DNA from: Sphingobacterium micropteri
Lineage (GTDB): Bacteria > Bacteroidota > Bacteroidia > Sphingobacteriales > Sphingobacteriaceae
Direction of reading: 5' to 3'
DNA: 64,000 bases
Assembly: GCF_014692515.1 (NCBI RefSeq)
Contig: NZ_JACOIK010000018.1
Coordinates: 1 to 64,000 of the forward strand
Part shown: positions 8,326 to 16,900 of the stretch, piece after piece
How the letters are laid out: each line of letters starts with the position of its first letter
How positions within the stretch are numbered: position 1 is the first letter of the stretch
The notes under the pieces: model-generated
What the model was told of the DNA's origin: nothing
What the model saw: only the letters and a program-made list of their open reading frames with translations
Databases searched by the model: none
Program-made: the position numbers and the translations under genes

Positions 8326-8673
8326 AATGATCGTTTTTTGGTGATTGTCCTGTTGATCCGCTACTTTAAAAATAGGGCTTTATGTAAAAGGATTCGGTAA
8401 GTACCGGCATTCTGTGGGTTTGAATAGTCTGAAATGCGTTTTGCCTACCTTTTCAGGATCAAACTGGTAAACGTGTGTAGGGAAACCTTATAATCGACGG
8501 TCTTATTTGCATCAGGCTTACTTTCAGCTAATCTTTGTAATCCATCGGTCGGTGGCTTCATGATGAGAAGCCTCTGCACAGGGTAGATTACAACAGAATA
8601 AGGACGGGAATTTGGGTCTTTGGCTGGAATTCCTTATATTTTTCTACTTGAAATAGATAAACCTATCATACTT
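8326..8673. other. Divergent intergenic region between crp-like and sensor kinase genes
   Basis: About 350 bases with no credible gene. A near-match to the Bacteroidota -7 box (aatctttg) lies at about 8530, and a perfect 6-bp hairpin (ggcttc 8554-8559 with gaagcc 8567-8572) follows, so the kinase mRNA probably has a structured leader of about 130 bases. A TTG start at 8620 would extend the kinase N-terminus but is less likely than ATG 8674. Confidence 0.45.
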
Positions 8674-9726
8674 ATGCGGAAATTTATAAATACTAACGTG
8701 ACCAGACATGTCTTTTTTTGGATAGCATATACGCTCTATTTTTATATAATCAATCGAGCGGGAAACGATAATTTGTCTATAGCTATCACTTTGTTGACCG
8801 TACCGTATTTTGCTTTGGTGTTCTATACCGTCTATTATATATTGGAAACTTTCTTTAGGCATGGAAAGTATCTGATGGGCGCTTTGTCATTGCTTGTTTT
8901 CTATACGCTGTCAATTATCGGGGTTTATTGGGTTATGTACGGAGGATTGGATCCTAGTGGTACCTATCAACGGCTGCAATTGGAGGGGAAACTGTTCTCC
9001 TGGGGGGATTTTTTTATTTCACTCCGTGTAATGCACATAAATTTTACGATCTGGGCGATAGTATATTATCTGCACCGAAGTAAGCTGCGGACCGTTAAGG
9101 AGAAGTTAGCGGAAGCGGAACGCCGTATCGAGATGGAAGAAGAGCGGCGGCAATATGAGTTCGCGGCCTTAGCAAGCCAAGTTTCGCCACACCTGTTAAC
9201 GAATGTTTTTCATAACTGGAGCCAGCAACTGCGTAAAAGTACTCCGGAAATTGCCGACCAGATGATGGAAACGTATGAGCTGATGAAGTTCTATATGAAA
9301 GCACATGAGAAAGATGGAGCGATGACAGTCCTGCTACATGACGAAATGAAAGCAGTAAACCGCTTTATCTCCATAGAGGATAAAGCAAGAAATAATAAAT
9401 GTCATGTGCATATTGTCCGGCAGGGTAATCTCTTAGGCCATACCATCCCCCCGACAACCTTATTGACGTTGGTAAAGAATGCGTTCAAGCATGGTGACTT
9501 GAGCCGTCCGCTTTATCCGCTGGCAGCCGTTATCAGCATAGAAGAAGACTACTTGCTGATTACGGTAGAGAACAAAAAAAAGCGAAGCAAGACAGCGGTA
9601 GCAGCGCACGGGTATGGACTCCATAACTTGAAACGACGTTTAGCCATTGTTTATGGGGAGCGGGCCGATCTGAAGATAGAAGAAACGGAAACAACATACA
9701 AAGTAATACTAAACATTAATTTTTAA
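8674..9726 (+). CDS. LytS/YehU-type sensor histidine kinase
   Basis: 350 residues from the ATG at 8674. Four hydrophobic segments in the first 135 residues form the sensor region without a large extracytoplasmic domain. A coiled coil (about 138-165) leads to the His_kinase domain with phospho-acceptor H173 in SQVSPHLLTNVF, close to the family consensus QINPHFLFN. A short HATPase follows, with the N-box LVKNAFKHGD and the G-box HGYGLHNLKRRL. It pairs with the LytTR regulator 20 bp downstream. The signal is unknown. Confidence 0.88.
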   Translation: MRKFINTNVTRHVFFWIAYTLYFYIINRAGNDNLSIAITLLTVPYFALVFYTVYYILETFFRHGKYLMGALSLLVFYTLSIIGVYWVMYGGLDPSGTYQRLQLEGKLFSWGDFFISLRVMHINFTIWAIVYYLHRSKLRTVKEKLAEAERRIEMEEERRQYEFAALASQVSPHLLTNVFHNWSQQLRKSTPEIADQMMETYELMKFYMKAHEKDGAMTVLLHDEMKAVNRFISIEDKARNNKCHVHIVRQGNLLGHTIPPTTLLTLVKNAFKHGDLSRPLYPLAAVISIEEDYLLITVENKKKRSKTAVAAHGYGLHNLKRRLAIVYGERADLKIEETETTYKVILNINF

Positions 9727-9746
9727 TTCTTAAAAACAGCTATTAT

Positions 9747-10529
9747 ATGAGAAAATGGATTGGCGTCATTATAGACGATCAGCAATCAGCTATTGAATAT
9801 CTGCTGGACATGCTGAGGGACGTGGCTTACGTTGAAATCGTTGCGACGTTTGTGGACGAACAAAAAGCAAAGCGCTTTTTACATGTAAACAAGGTCGATT
9901 TTTTGATCCTGGATGTAGAGCTGGAAGGAACGAATGCTTTTCGCTTCCTGACCGGTCTATCTAACCCAAAGATACCGACCATTTTGTATACGGGACATGA
10001 AAAATATGAAGACGAGGGGTACGACCGTGATTTCGTGGATGTATTGTTAAAGCCTGTCAGCCAAAGTCGGTTGTTGGGTGCACTGCGGCGTATAGACCGG
10101 GAGCTGAGGAATTTGATCCCGATGGCAGAGGATGCTCTGGAGAATTATTACGAGTATTTTCAGGTTAAGGGACCCGTAAGACTCCAACGTCAAATGGTAT
10201 GGCTGAAAAACCTAGCCTATGTGAATATGCAAAACGGAAAACTTTGCCTCCACCTGTCGGATGCGCGTGTATTGGAAACGAATGCGACCTACAAACAGGT
10301 AAAAGAATTGCTACCCTCCAAATGGTTTTTGGAGTGTGCCAGCAGCGTGATAGTGAATGTCAATTTTTATAAAGGGATAGCAGGAGGAACTATATCGTTA
10401 ACGCTTCCAAAAGCTAAAAAAAACAATAGCACAGAAGATAGTGATCAATCTGCGAATGAAACGATACCTGCGGGTTCCCGCAAAACCTATACGGACTTCT
10501 ACGCTTTTGTGGATAGTAACTTATTATAG
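9747..10529 (+). CDS. LytTR-family response regulator
   Basis: 260 residues. The receiver domain (1-115) has acidic pocket D10/D11, phospho-acceptor D56 in FLILDVEL, and K102 in the LLKPVS motif. A linker and a LytTR DNA-binding domain follow from about 145 to the end. The C-terminal domain carries an unusual low-complexity insert rich in K, N, S and E (about 220-240) before the final strand. It is the cognate regulator of the upstream kinase. The next gene is a second DNA-binding protein, and a phased array lies beyond it. Confidence 0.88.
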   Translation: MRKWIGVIIDDQQSAIEYLLDMLRDVAYVEIVATFVDEQKAKRFLHVNKVDFLILDVELEGTNAFRFLTGLSNPKIPTILYTGHEKYEDEGYDRDFVDVLLKPVSQSRLLGALRRIDRELRNLIPMAEDALENYYEYFQVKGPVRLQRQMVWLKNLAYVNMQNGKLCLHLSDARVLETNATYKQVKELLPSKWFLECASSVIVNVNFYKGIAGGTISLTLPKAKKNNSTEDSDQSANETIPAGSRKTYTDFYAFVDSNLL

Positions 10530-10548
10530 AAACCGATAAACGATAGAT

Positions 10549-10875
10549 ATGAAGAACAACGAATTAAAGAACGGGAACTGTCAGCGACCAGCAGGGAAGT
10601 GCGTACAATGTGCCATCCTACTAGCCATCTTGAAAGCACTGCATATTGATGTGGAGTTACCACAAAACTGCACGGCGGCTCCGAAACCGCACGAAATGCA
10701 CTTACTATTAACCCGAAAAGAAGTGATGGGCAAGCTGAATATCAAAGACAGTACCTATACCCGCTGGGTAGACCGTGGTATCTTGGTGCCGCGTATAATG
10801 GGCACCCGCCATTTCTATACCGAAGATGATCTGGGACGCGCTTTCGAGGAAAGCAAACGCAAAGGCAAGCGTTGA
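10549..10875 (+). CDS. Small helix-turn-helix DNA-binding protein (MerR/excisionase-like)
   Basis: 108 residues. The N-terminal part holds four Cys (11, 18, 21, 41), three of them in C-x6-C-x2-C spacing that could bind a metal. Residues 53-100 are a winged HTH_17/MerR-like domain: LLTRKEVMGKLNIKDSTYTRWVDRGILVP, then RHFYTEDDL. It has a basic tail (KRKGKR). It lies 19 bp after the response regulator gene, presumably in the same operon, and a terminator follows. The 21-bp phased array starts about 75 bp after its stop, so it is a candidate array-binding protein (inference). Confidence 0.75.
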   Translation: MKNNELKNGNCQRPAGKCVQCAILLAILKALHIDVELPQNCTAAPKPHEMHLLLTRKEVMGKLNIKDSTYTRWVDRGILVPRIMGTRHFYTEDDLGRAFEESKRKGKR

Positions 10876-10907
10876 TGAGCAACCAGCGTCATACGCTTTA
10901 ATCACGC

Positions 10908-10948
10908 AAGGGGAGGTACATAGATCATCGTGCTTCCCCTTTGTTTTT
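10908..10948 (+). terminator. Terminator after the HTH gene
   Basis: aagggga (10908-10914) pairs with tcccctt (10935-10941) around a 20-base loop and is followed by tgttttt. This separates the two-component/HTH operon from the array that begins at once after it. Confidence 0.6.
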
Positions 10949-10950
10949 CC

Positions 10951-11401
10951 GTACGCCGACGGCTTGACGGCGTGCGACTTCTGTAATCCGTCGGACAACG
11001 GCATGCTTCTTTCGTGTGGGATCGCGGTTCTTTTACCCGCCGATACAATGAAGTTGACTTTCATGGTTATCTCCCTGTCCGGAATATTCATGGTTTCCTG
11101 TACCGAGATGATACTTCCGTCCATCATGCTCATTTCTCCGTGCGCCTGGAAGCAACTTCTATGCACTAAAGCATGCTCGGCATACGGGAACATGTATGCG
11201 TTGGGCAACGAAATTGTTGTCCCGTACACCGATATGAAAAAGATAGACGGAAGTTTGATCAGGTAGGGCAACGAAATGATGTCGGCGTACGACGACGTGA
11301 TACTTCCGCCCATCGATAGGGCACTTCCGTCCGCCGAAGCGATACTTCCGTCCGGGTTGCTGACGCCGTTGTCGTCGTCGTTAGTGCAATTCCGGCTGGA
11401 C
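10951..11401. repeat. Array C: about 21 degenerate units with exact 21-bp period
   Basis: A half-unit resembling GTCCGCCGAA recurs in register at 10951, 10972, 10993, 11014, 11035, 11056, 11077, 11119, 11140, 11161, 11182, 11203, 11224, 11245, 11266, 11287, 11308, 11329, 11350 and 11371; only the copy near 11098 is shifted by about two bases. The clearest full units are GATACTTCCGTCC-type copies with ACTTCC at 11113, 11302, 11323 and 11344. An inverted copy (gacggaagt, 11246-11254) lies between them. Twenty-one bp is two turns of B-DNA. Overlapping frames on both strands show seven-residue repeats as a by-product. No start signal or family supports coding. Confidence 0.75.
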
Positions 11402-11551
11402 GATATAGGTTGACGTTTCGGCGCTACGGAGGTATGCATGGACGTTACCATCGGTTATTTCCTGATTTTCATACAAAAATATCCTGGATGTAGATAATAT
11501 GTAGCGTGCGATAAGTTGCTTGAGTAAGACCGGTTATTTACTTTTACACAG

Positions 11552-13282
11552 ATGAATAGGTTGAATTTTTTTATTGTCTTTTTGTTATCCATAAGCATAA
11601 TGAGTACACGCGCACAGGAATCTTTTACGTCTTACGGGAATTGCACAGAAAAGACCTATGGTTTTGCGAGTGTGAGCGGCCAGGACTACGACATACCGCC
11701 TACGTATTGCGATGCTACCGGCTTTTCCGAGGGGCTGGCATCGGTAAAGTTTGACGGGAAATGGGGATATATTGATGTTAACCAGAAAACACGCATTGCC
11801 TTTTCGTTCGATTATGCAGCGCGCTTTAAGTATGGGCACGCAATCGTGCAGCAGGGCAAATTCCGCGGCGTCATAGACAAGCAGGGCGATTATACAGTTC
11901 CTCCGATATACCTGGATTTACAAATGCTTGAAATAGATGGAAAACCATATTATGTATCGCGTGACAGTACTTTTTTCGCGGGGCTAATTGATAGTAAAGG
12001 GGAAGAGGTTATACCGCACCGGTATACCTACCTCATGCCGCTGGCGGGGTATCAACACCTTCCGTTCTATACGGTTTATCGCGAAATTGACACAGCTCTA
12101 GGCAGCTTCTATGAGCAGTTTGAAGATAATCCGTTTTTGTTTTCCCCTGAACAGGGTAGCCACGATCTTTACGACAGCCAATTCAATAAGCTGGCCTCCA
12201 GACAATCGCGCGACTACAGTGACGGGTTCCCGCACGATAAGCTCCAAAAGATCGACGCATTACTCTTGGAAGCTCGTGATAAACCTGCGGAAGAGAAAGT
12301 GAAGACGGCGGAACGTATACTATCCCTGCCCGACTCAACACTAATAGCAGAGTCAGTTTCTCTATATGTGGAATACGCATCTAGGAAAAGCAGCGAAGTA
12401 GACGGGTATTTGGAAGGACTCGGTTACCGATTTTTTACGGAAAACGGAAAAACCGGATTAAAAAAAGGACACGATATCTTGATTCCGGCAGCGCACCGTG
12501 AGCTGCGTTTCGTGAATGCGGTTGTCCTGTTTCCGCAACCAGCCGATAGGCCTATGTTGGAAAAGCATTATGGTGGCGTGTACCGAAACAAAGAAAAAGG
12601 GATTTTTGATATCTTTGCTGTGCTGTCGACGGACGATGAACCAACCGAAGGTGCGATGCAATACAGCTTAAGTGGCGATGTTAGTCTCCCGATTGCCGAA
12701 ACCGTAGATGGAAGCAAAAAGCTGATCTCGACAATCAATTCGCTTGGGTTTTTGTACCTCCACACCAGGCAAGATGAAACCGGATTGGTCGAAAAAAAAT
12801 ATAGCCTTGTTAGCTGGATAGGTGAGGAGTTGCTGCCACCGGTTTACCAGAAAATAGAGGTGACAAAAGCCGGACATGTGCTGGTCTCTCAAGAAAAGAA
12901 AGTCCCGGAGGGTATGGAAGAACATGTCGGGCTGTTTAGTCCTACGGGGGAGGAAATTGTCCCGGTAGGTGTTTATTCATCTATCAAGGCATTTTCCGGG
13001 TGCGAGCGTGCGCTGTACCTCGTTACCTGGAGTGACCCTTACCCGACAATGGCGGAATGGAAAGAAAGAAACGACTCCAATAAAACCTACGTCATATTGG
13101 AAGTTGACGGGAGCGCATCTCGGGTGGTCAACACGTTTACAGCAAGCACGGTACACATGATGCAGCTGGATACAGAAACAGGAATGTTGCAATATAAAAA
13201 CGGGTTAGTGGAGAGTAAGACCGCGGTATCTAAACAAGTATTTTTTAGTAAAAATTGCCAAAGATTGGAAGATTGTGGATGA
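11552..13282 (+). CDS. Exported WG-repeat protein
   Basis: 576 residues. The signal peptide ends near STRA-Q (21/22). WG/beta-propeller-like repeats follow: GFASVSGQDYDIPPTY, then FDGKWGYIDVNQKTRIAFSFDYA, FRGVIDKQGDYTVPPIYLDL and later copies up to VGLFSPTGEEIVPVGVYSSI. The WG repeat is the conserved G-x-I/W-G-x-I-D pattern around 30 residues long. Such proteins are periplasmic or surface exposed in Bacteroidota and of unknown function. It follows array C by about 150 bp, so the array lies in its upstream region. Confidence 0.8.
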   Translation: MNRLNFFIVFLLSISIMSTRAQESFTSYGNCTEKTYGFASVSGQDYDIPPTYCDATGFSEGLASVKFDGKWGYIDVNQKTRIAFSFDYAARFKYGHAIVQQGKFRGVIDKQGDYTVPPIYLDLQMLEIDGKPYYVSRDSTFFAGLIDSKGEEVIPHRYTYLMPLAGYQHLPFYTVYREIDTALGSFYEQFEDNPFLFSPEQGSHDLYDSQFNKLASRQSRDYSDGFPHDKLQKIDALLLEARDKPAEEKVKTAERILSLPDSTLIAESVSLYVEYASRKSSEVDGYLEGLGYRFFTENGKTGLKKGHDILIPAAHRELRFVNAVVLFPQPADRPMLEKHYGGVYRNKEKGIFDIFAVLSTDDEPTEGAMQYSLSGDVSLPIAETVDGSKKLISTINSLGFLYLHTRQDETGLVEKKYSLVSWIGEELLPPVYQKIEVTKAGHVLVSQEKKVPEGMEEHVGLFSPTGEEIVPVGVYSSIKAFSGCERALYLVTWSDPYPTMAEWKERNDSNKTYVILEVDGSASRVVNTFTASTVHMMQLDTETGMLQYKNGLVESKTAVSKQVFFSKNCQRLEDCG

Positions 13283-13427
13283 CGTACAGCGGAAAGTCAT
13301 TGCACAGCTTAGAAAAGTTTGCACTGAAAATCAAGGTGATGAAGAAAGTACAAAAGGAAAGTGAAACAGAAAAAAACAAAGCCACCTCCAGACAGAATGC
13401 ACGTTAAATTTCTTTGACGAAAAACAA

Positions 13428-13442
13428 TGCAATGGCATTGCA
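13428..13442. promoter_or_regulatory. Probable metal-regulator operator, palindrome 1
   Basis: tgcaatggcattgca is a perfect 7-1-7 palindrome. It shares the form TGCAAT-N3-ATTGCA with the palindrome at 20020-20036 beside the Fur-family gene. It lies 12 bp upstream of a -7 box, where a bound repressor would block RNA polymerase at the head of the metal operon. Confidence 0.65.
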
Positions 13443-13454
13443 CTACTTTTTTAC

Positions 13455-13462
13455 TAACTTTG
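13455..13462 (+). promoter_or_regulatory. -7 box for the DUF6660/czc operon
   Basis: TAACTTTG matches the Bacteroidota sigma-70 consensus TAnnTTTG and ends 9 bases before ATG 13472, implying a very short leader. No clear -33 TTTG is seen at the expected distance, where the operator palindrome lies instead. Confidence 0.6.
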
Positions 13463-13471
13463 CAAAGTAGT

Positions 13472-13810
13472 ATGAAAGTCTTTTCTTCCATAATGGCGCT
13501 CTATATGATGGTATTATTCATAATACCTTGTGCCGATATGTATGAAAAAGAGGTGTTTCATCAACACGAACATTCTACGGAAATAGCGCATGAAGATAGC
13601 CACGATCACCCGGAAACAACCGATATGTGTAGCCCGTTTTGTTTTTGCGGTTGTTGCGGAATAGTTTCTGGCGTAGTTCTTCAATGGAGTACCTTTAATA
13701 TTGGCAAGATAATATCTTTTGATTTACCTAAGCCTAAAGTATATTATAAATACGTCTTTATTCCCCGCTACTTCGGGGAAATCTGGCAACCGCCTAAGAT
13801 TAATGCATAA
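13472..13810 (+). CDS. DUF6660-family small membrane/periplasmic protein
   Basis: 112 residues from ATG 13472. One N-terminal hydrophobic segment is followed by a His-rich stretch (HQHEHSTEIAHEDSHDHPE) and a Cys-rich hydrophobic segment (CSPFCFCGCCG), both plausible metal ligands. The C-terminus ends in an aromatic-rich tail. DUF6660 genes precede CzcA-type pumps in many Bacteroidota. A role as a periplasmic metal-binding accessory is inferred from composition and position. A second ATG at 13493 is possible, because the -7 box is so close. Confidence 0.7.
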   Translation: MKVFSSIMALYMMVLFIIPCADMYEKEVFHQHEHSTEIAHEDSHDHPETTDMCSPFCFCGCCGIVSGVVLQWSTFNIGKIISFDLPKPKVYYKYVFIPRYFGEIWQPPKINA

Positions 13811-13942
13811 TTTTTAATGTTTTAGTGATTACGGCTTGGTGTAAACTGCATTAAGTTGGAAGTTTTGGCTATAAGTCGTTTTGACCTAAACGGTAATCAT
13901 TATGATTTTATCATTATCAATTCATCATTAATCATAACAAAA

Positions 13943-16900
13943 GTGTTAGATAATATTATAAAATTCTCCGTAAAGAATAAGTTCATTATAGGACTGATGA
14001 CCTTGTTACTTATCATCTGGGGGGTATGGAGTGCCACCAAAATCCCGATTGATGCCCAGCCTGATATTACCAATAATCAGGTTCAGATTATTACGCTCTG
14101 TCCGACATTGGCAGGACAGGAAGTAGAGCAATTGGTTACTTTTCCCGTAGAGCAAAGTATCGTTAATCTTCCGAAAGTAGAGGAAATAAGAAGTATTTCG
14201 AGGTTTGGGCTTTCCGTTGTAACCGTTGTATTTCAAGACGATGTTGATATTTATTTTGCCCGGCAATTGGTCAATGAGAAACTGAAAGAGGCAGAGGAAC
14301 AGATACCGGAGGGCGTCGGAACCCCAGAGCTATCCCCTGTCAGTACAGGTCTTGGCGAAGTGTACCAATATATTCTCCACCCCAAAAAAGGAAGCGAGGA
14401 TAAGTATTCCGCAATGGATTTACGAACGATGCAGGACTGGATTGTTGCCCGCCAGCTTTATGGTACACCGGGCGTAGCGGAAGTCAATAGTTTTGGCGGT
14501 CTGCTCAAACAATACGAGGTATCCGTTGACCCTAACCGTATCAAGGCAATGGATGTGAGCATTTCCGATATTTTTACCGCACTTGAAACCAATAACCAGA
14601 ATACCGGAGGAGCTTATATAGACAAAAAACCCAATGCGTACTTCATTCGGGGAATTGGGTTGGTAACAACGCTTGAGGATGTGGGGAACATTGTCGTAAA
14701 AAATACAGGTAGTATTCCGGTATATATTAAAGATGTCGCCGAAGTAAAATTCGGAAACGCTACACGATACGGTGCAATGACCTATAACGGTGAAGTTGAT
14801 GCCGTTGGGGGAATTGTGATGATGCTCAAAGGCGATAACAGTGCAGCCGTTGTAAACCGTATCAAAGAGAAACTTCCTGTTATCCAGCAATCTTTACCCG
14901 AAGATGTTGTGATTGAGGCTTATCTGGACAGAACGGATTTGGTTGGACGGGCTATCAGTACCGTACAGAAAAACCTGATCGAGGGAGCATTGATCGTAAT
15001 TTTTGTACTTATTCTTTTTCTCGGAAATATCAGGGCGGGTTTAATCGTAGCATCAGCGATACCGTTATCGATGTTGTTTGCATTGGCTATGATGCGGTTG
15101 TTCGGAGTAAGTGCCAATCTGATGAGTTTGGGAGCTATTGATTTTGGACTGATAGTAGATGGTTCCCTGATTGTGGTTGAGGCGACGATGCACCATTTGG
15201 GCTTACGGAAATCGACACAGAAACTTACCCAAAATGAAATGGACGACGAGGTCTTTGAATCGGCAAGAAAAATCCGTACAAGCGCAGCATTTGGCGAAAT
15301 CATTATCCTCATTGTCTATATCCCTATCCTCACTTTGGTCGGAATAGAGGGAAAAATGTTTACTCCAATGGCACAGACGGTGGGTTTTGCCATTTTAGGA
15401 GCATTGATTTTGTCGTTTACCTACATTCCGATGATGAGTGCATTGTGTCTGTCTAAAAAACCGATTACCAAAAGGAATTTTTCAGACAAAATGATGGACT
15501 ATCTTCAAGGTATCTATAAGCCCCTATTGGAAAAAGCCATACGCATAAAATATATAGTTATTGCTATTGCCGTTGGGCTTTTTGCCATAAGTATATTTCT
15601 TTTTTCACGGATGGGCGGAGAGTTTCTGCCAAAATTAGGAGAGGGCGATTTTGCTTTTCACTGTATCTTGCCACAGGGAACATCGCTTAGCCAAAGTCTG
15701 GAAACATCCATGCAGGCATCAAGGATTATTAAAGAATTTGACGAAGTAAAAATGGTCGTAGGCAAGACCGGTGCCGCCGAAGTACCGACAGATCCCATGC
15801 CCCCCGAAGCGACCGACCTGATGATTATTCTGAAACCGCGGGACGAATGGAAAACAGATAAATCGTATGATGAGCTTTCCAACGAGATGATGGAGAAGCT
15901 GGAAGTTATTCCGGGCGTATTCTTTGAAGCTAATCAGCCCATACAGATGCGGTTTAATGAGCTGATGACAGGTATCAGGCAAGATGTTGCCGTGAAAATA
16001 TTCGGTGAGAACCTCGACAGCCTGTTGATTTATGCCAATAAGGCTAACAGTATCATCCAAACGGTGGAGGGTGCAACTGCGCCGCAGGTAGAACGGGTAG
16101 CAGGTCTTCCGCAAATCAATATCGAATACGACCGTACACGAATAGCCAACTATGGCTTGAATGTACAAGAGATAAATGATATTGTCAGTACAGCATTTGC
16201 AGGTAAATCAGCAGGTGTGGTTTATGAAAACGAACGCAGGTTTGATCTGGTGGTACGTCTTGATGAAGCACACCGCAGTTCCATTGAGGACGTAAAGAAC
16301 CTGTTTATTCCACTTCCAAACGGAGAACAAGTCCCGCTTTCGCAGGTTGCCACCATTGACTATAAATTAGGCCCTGCACAGATCAGCCGTGAAGACGGAA
16401 AGCGCAGGATATATGTCGGATTTAATGTGCAGGGACGGGATGTGGCAAGTGTTGTAGAAGAAATTCAGGATAAATTGGCTGAACAGATTAAGTTACCGAC
16501 AGGATACTATTTTACTTATGGAGGCCAGTTTGAAAATCTTCAAAAAGCAACCGACAGATTGCTGATTGCAGTACCTATTGCATTACTGTTGATTTTTATC
16601 TTACTGTATTTCACATTCCATTCATTTAAGGAGGCCATTTTGGTTTATACGGCTATCCCGATGAGTGCCATTGGCGGTGTGTTTGCCCTTTTGTTGAGGG
16701 ATATGCCGTTCAGTATATCGGCAGGTGTCGGGTTTATCGCCCTGTTCGGTGTCGCCGTTCTAAACGGAATTGTACTGATTGCCACATTCAACAGATTGGA
16801 AAAAGAGGGTTGGAACGAGATTATTCCAAGAATTATCGAGGGAGCAAAAACGAGGCTAAGACCTGTATTGATGACGGCATCGGTGGCAAGTTTAGGGTTC

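Noticed and set aside
8620..8673. TTG start extending the sensor kinase by 18 residues
   Set aside because: The ATG at 8674 directly precedes a typical cytoplasmic start before TM1; the extension adds an odd hydrophobic stretch without a supporting start signal.
10826..11266. Plus-strand open frame over array C
   Set aside because: It begins inside the HTH gene, crosses its terminator, and shows only the array period.
10708..11451. Long minus-strand open frame with seven-residue repeats across array C
   Set aside because: The repeats follow from the 21-bp DNA period, the frame overlaps the HTH gene antisense, and no start signal or family match is visible. A coding role is not fully excluded.
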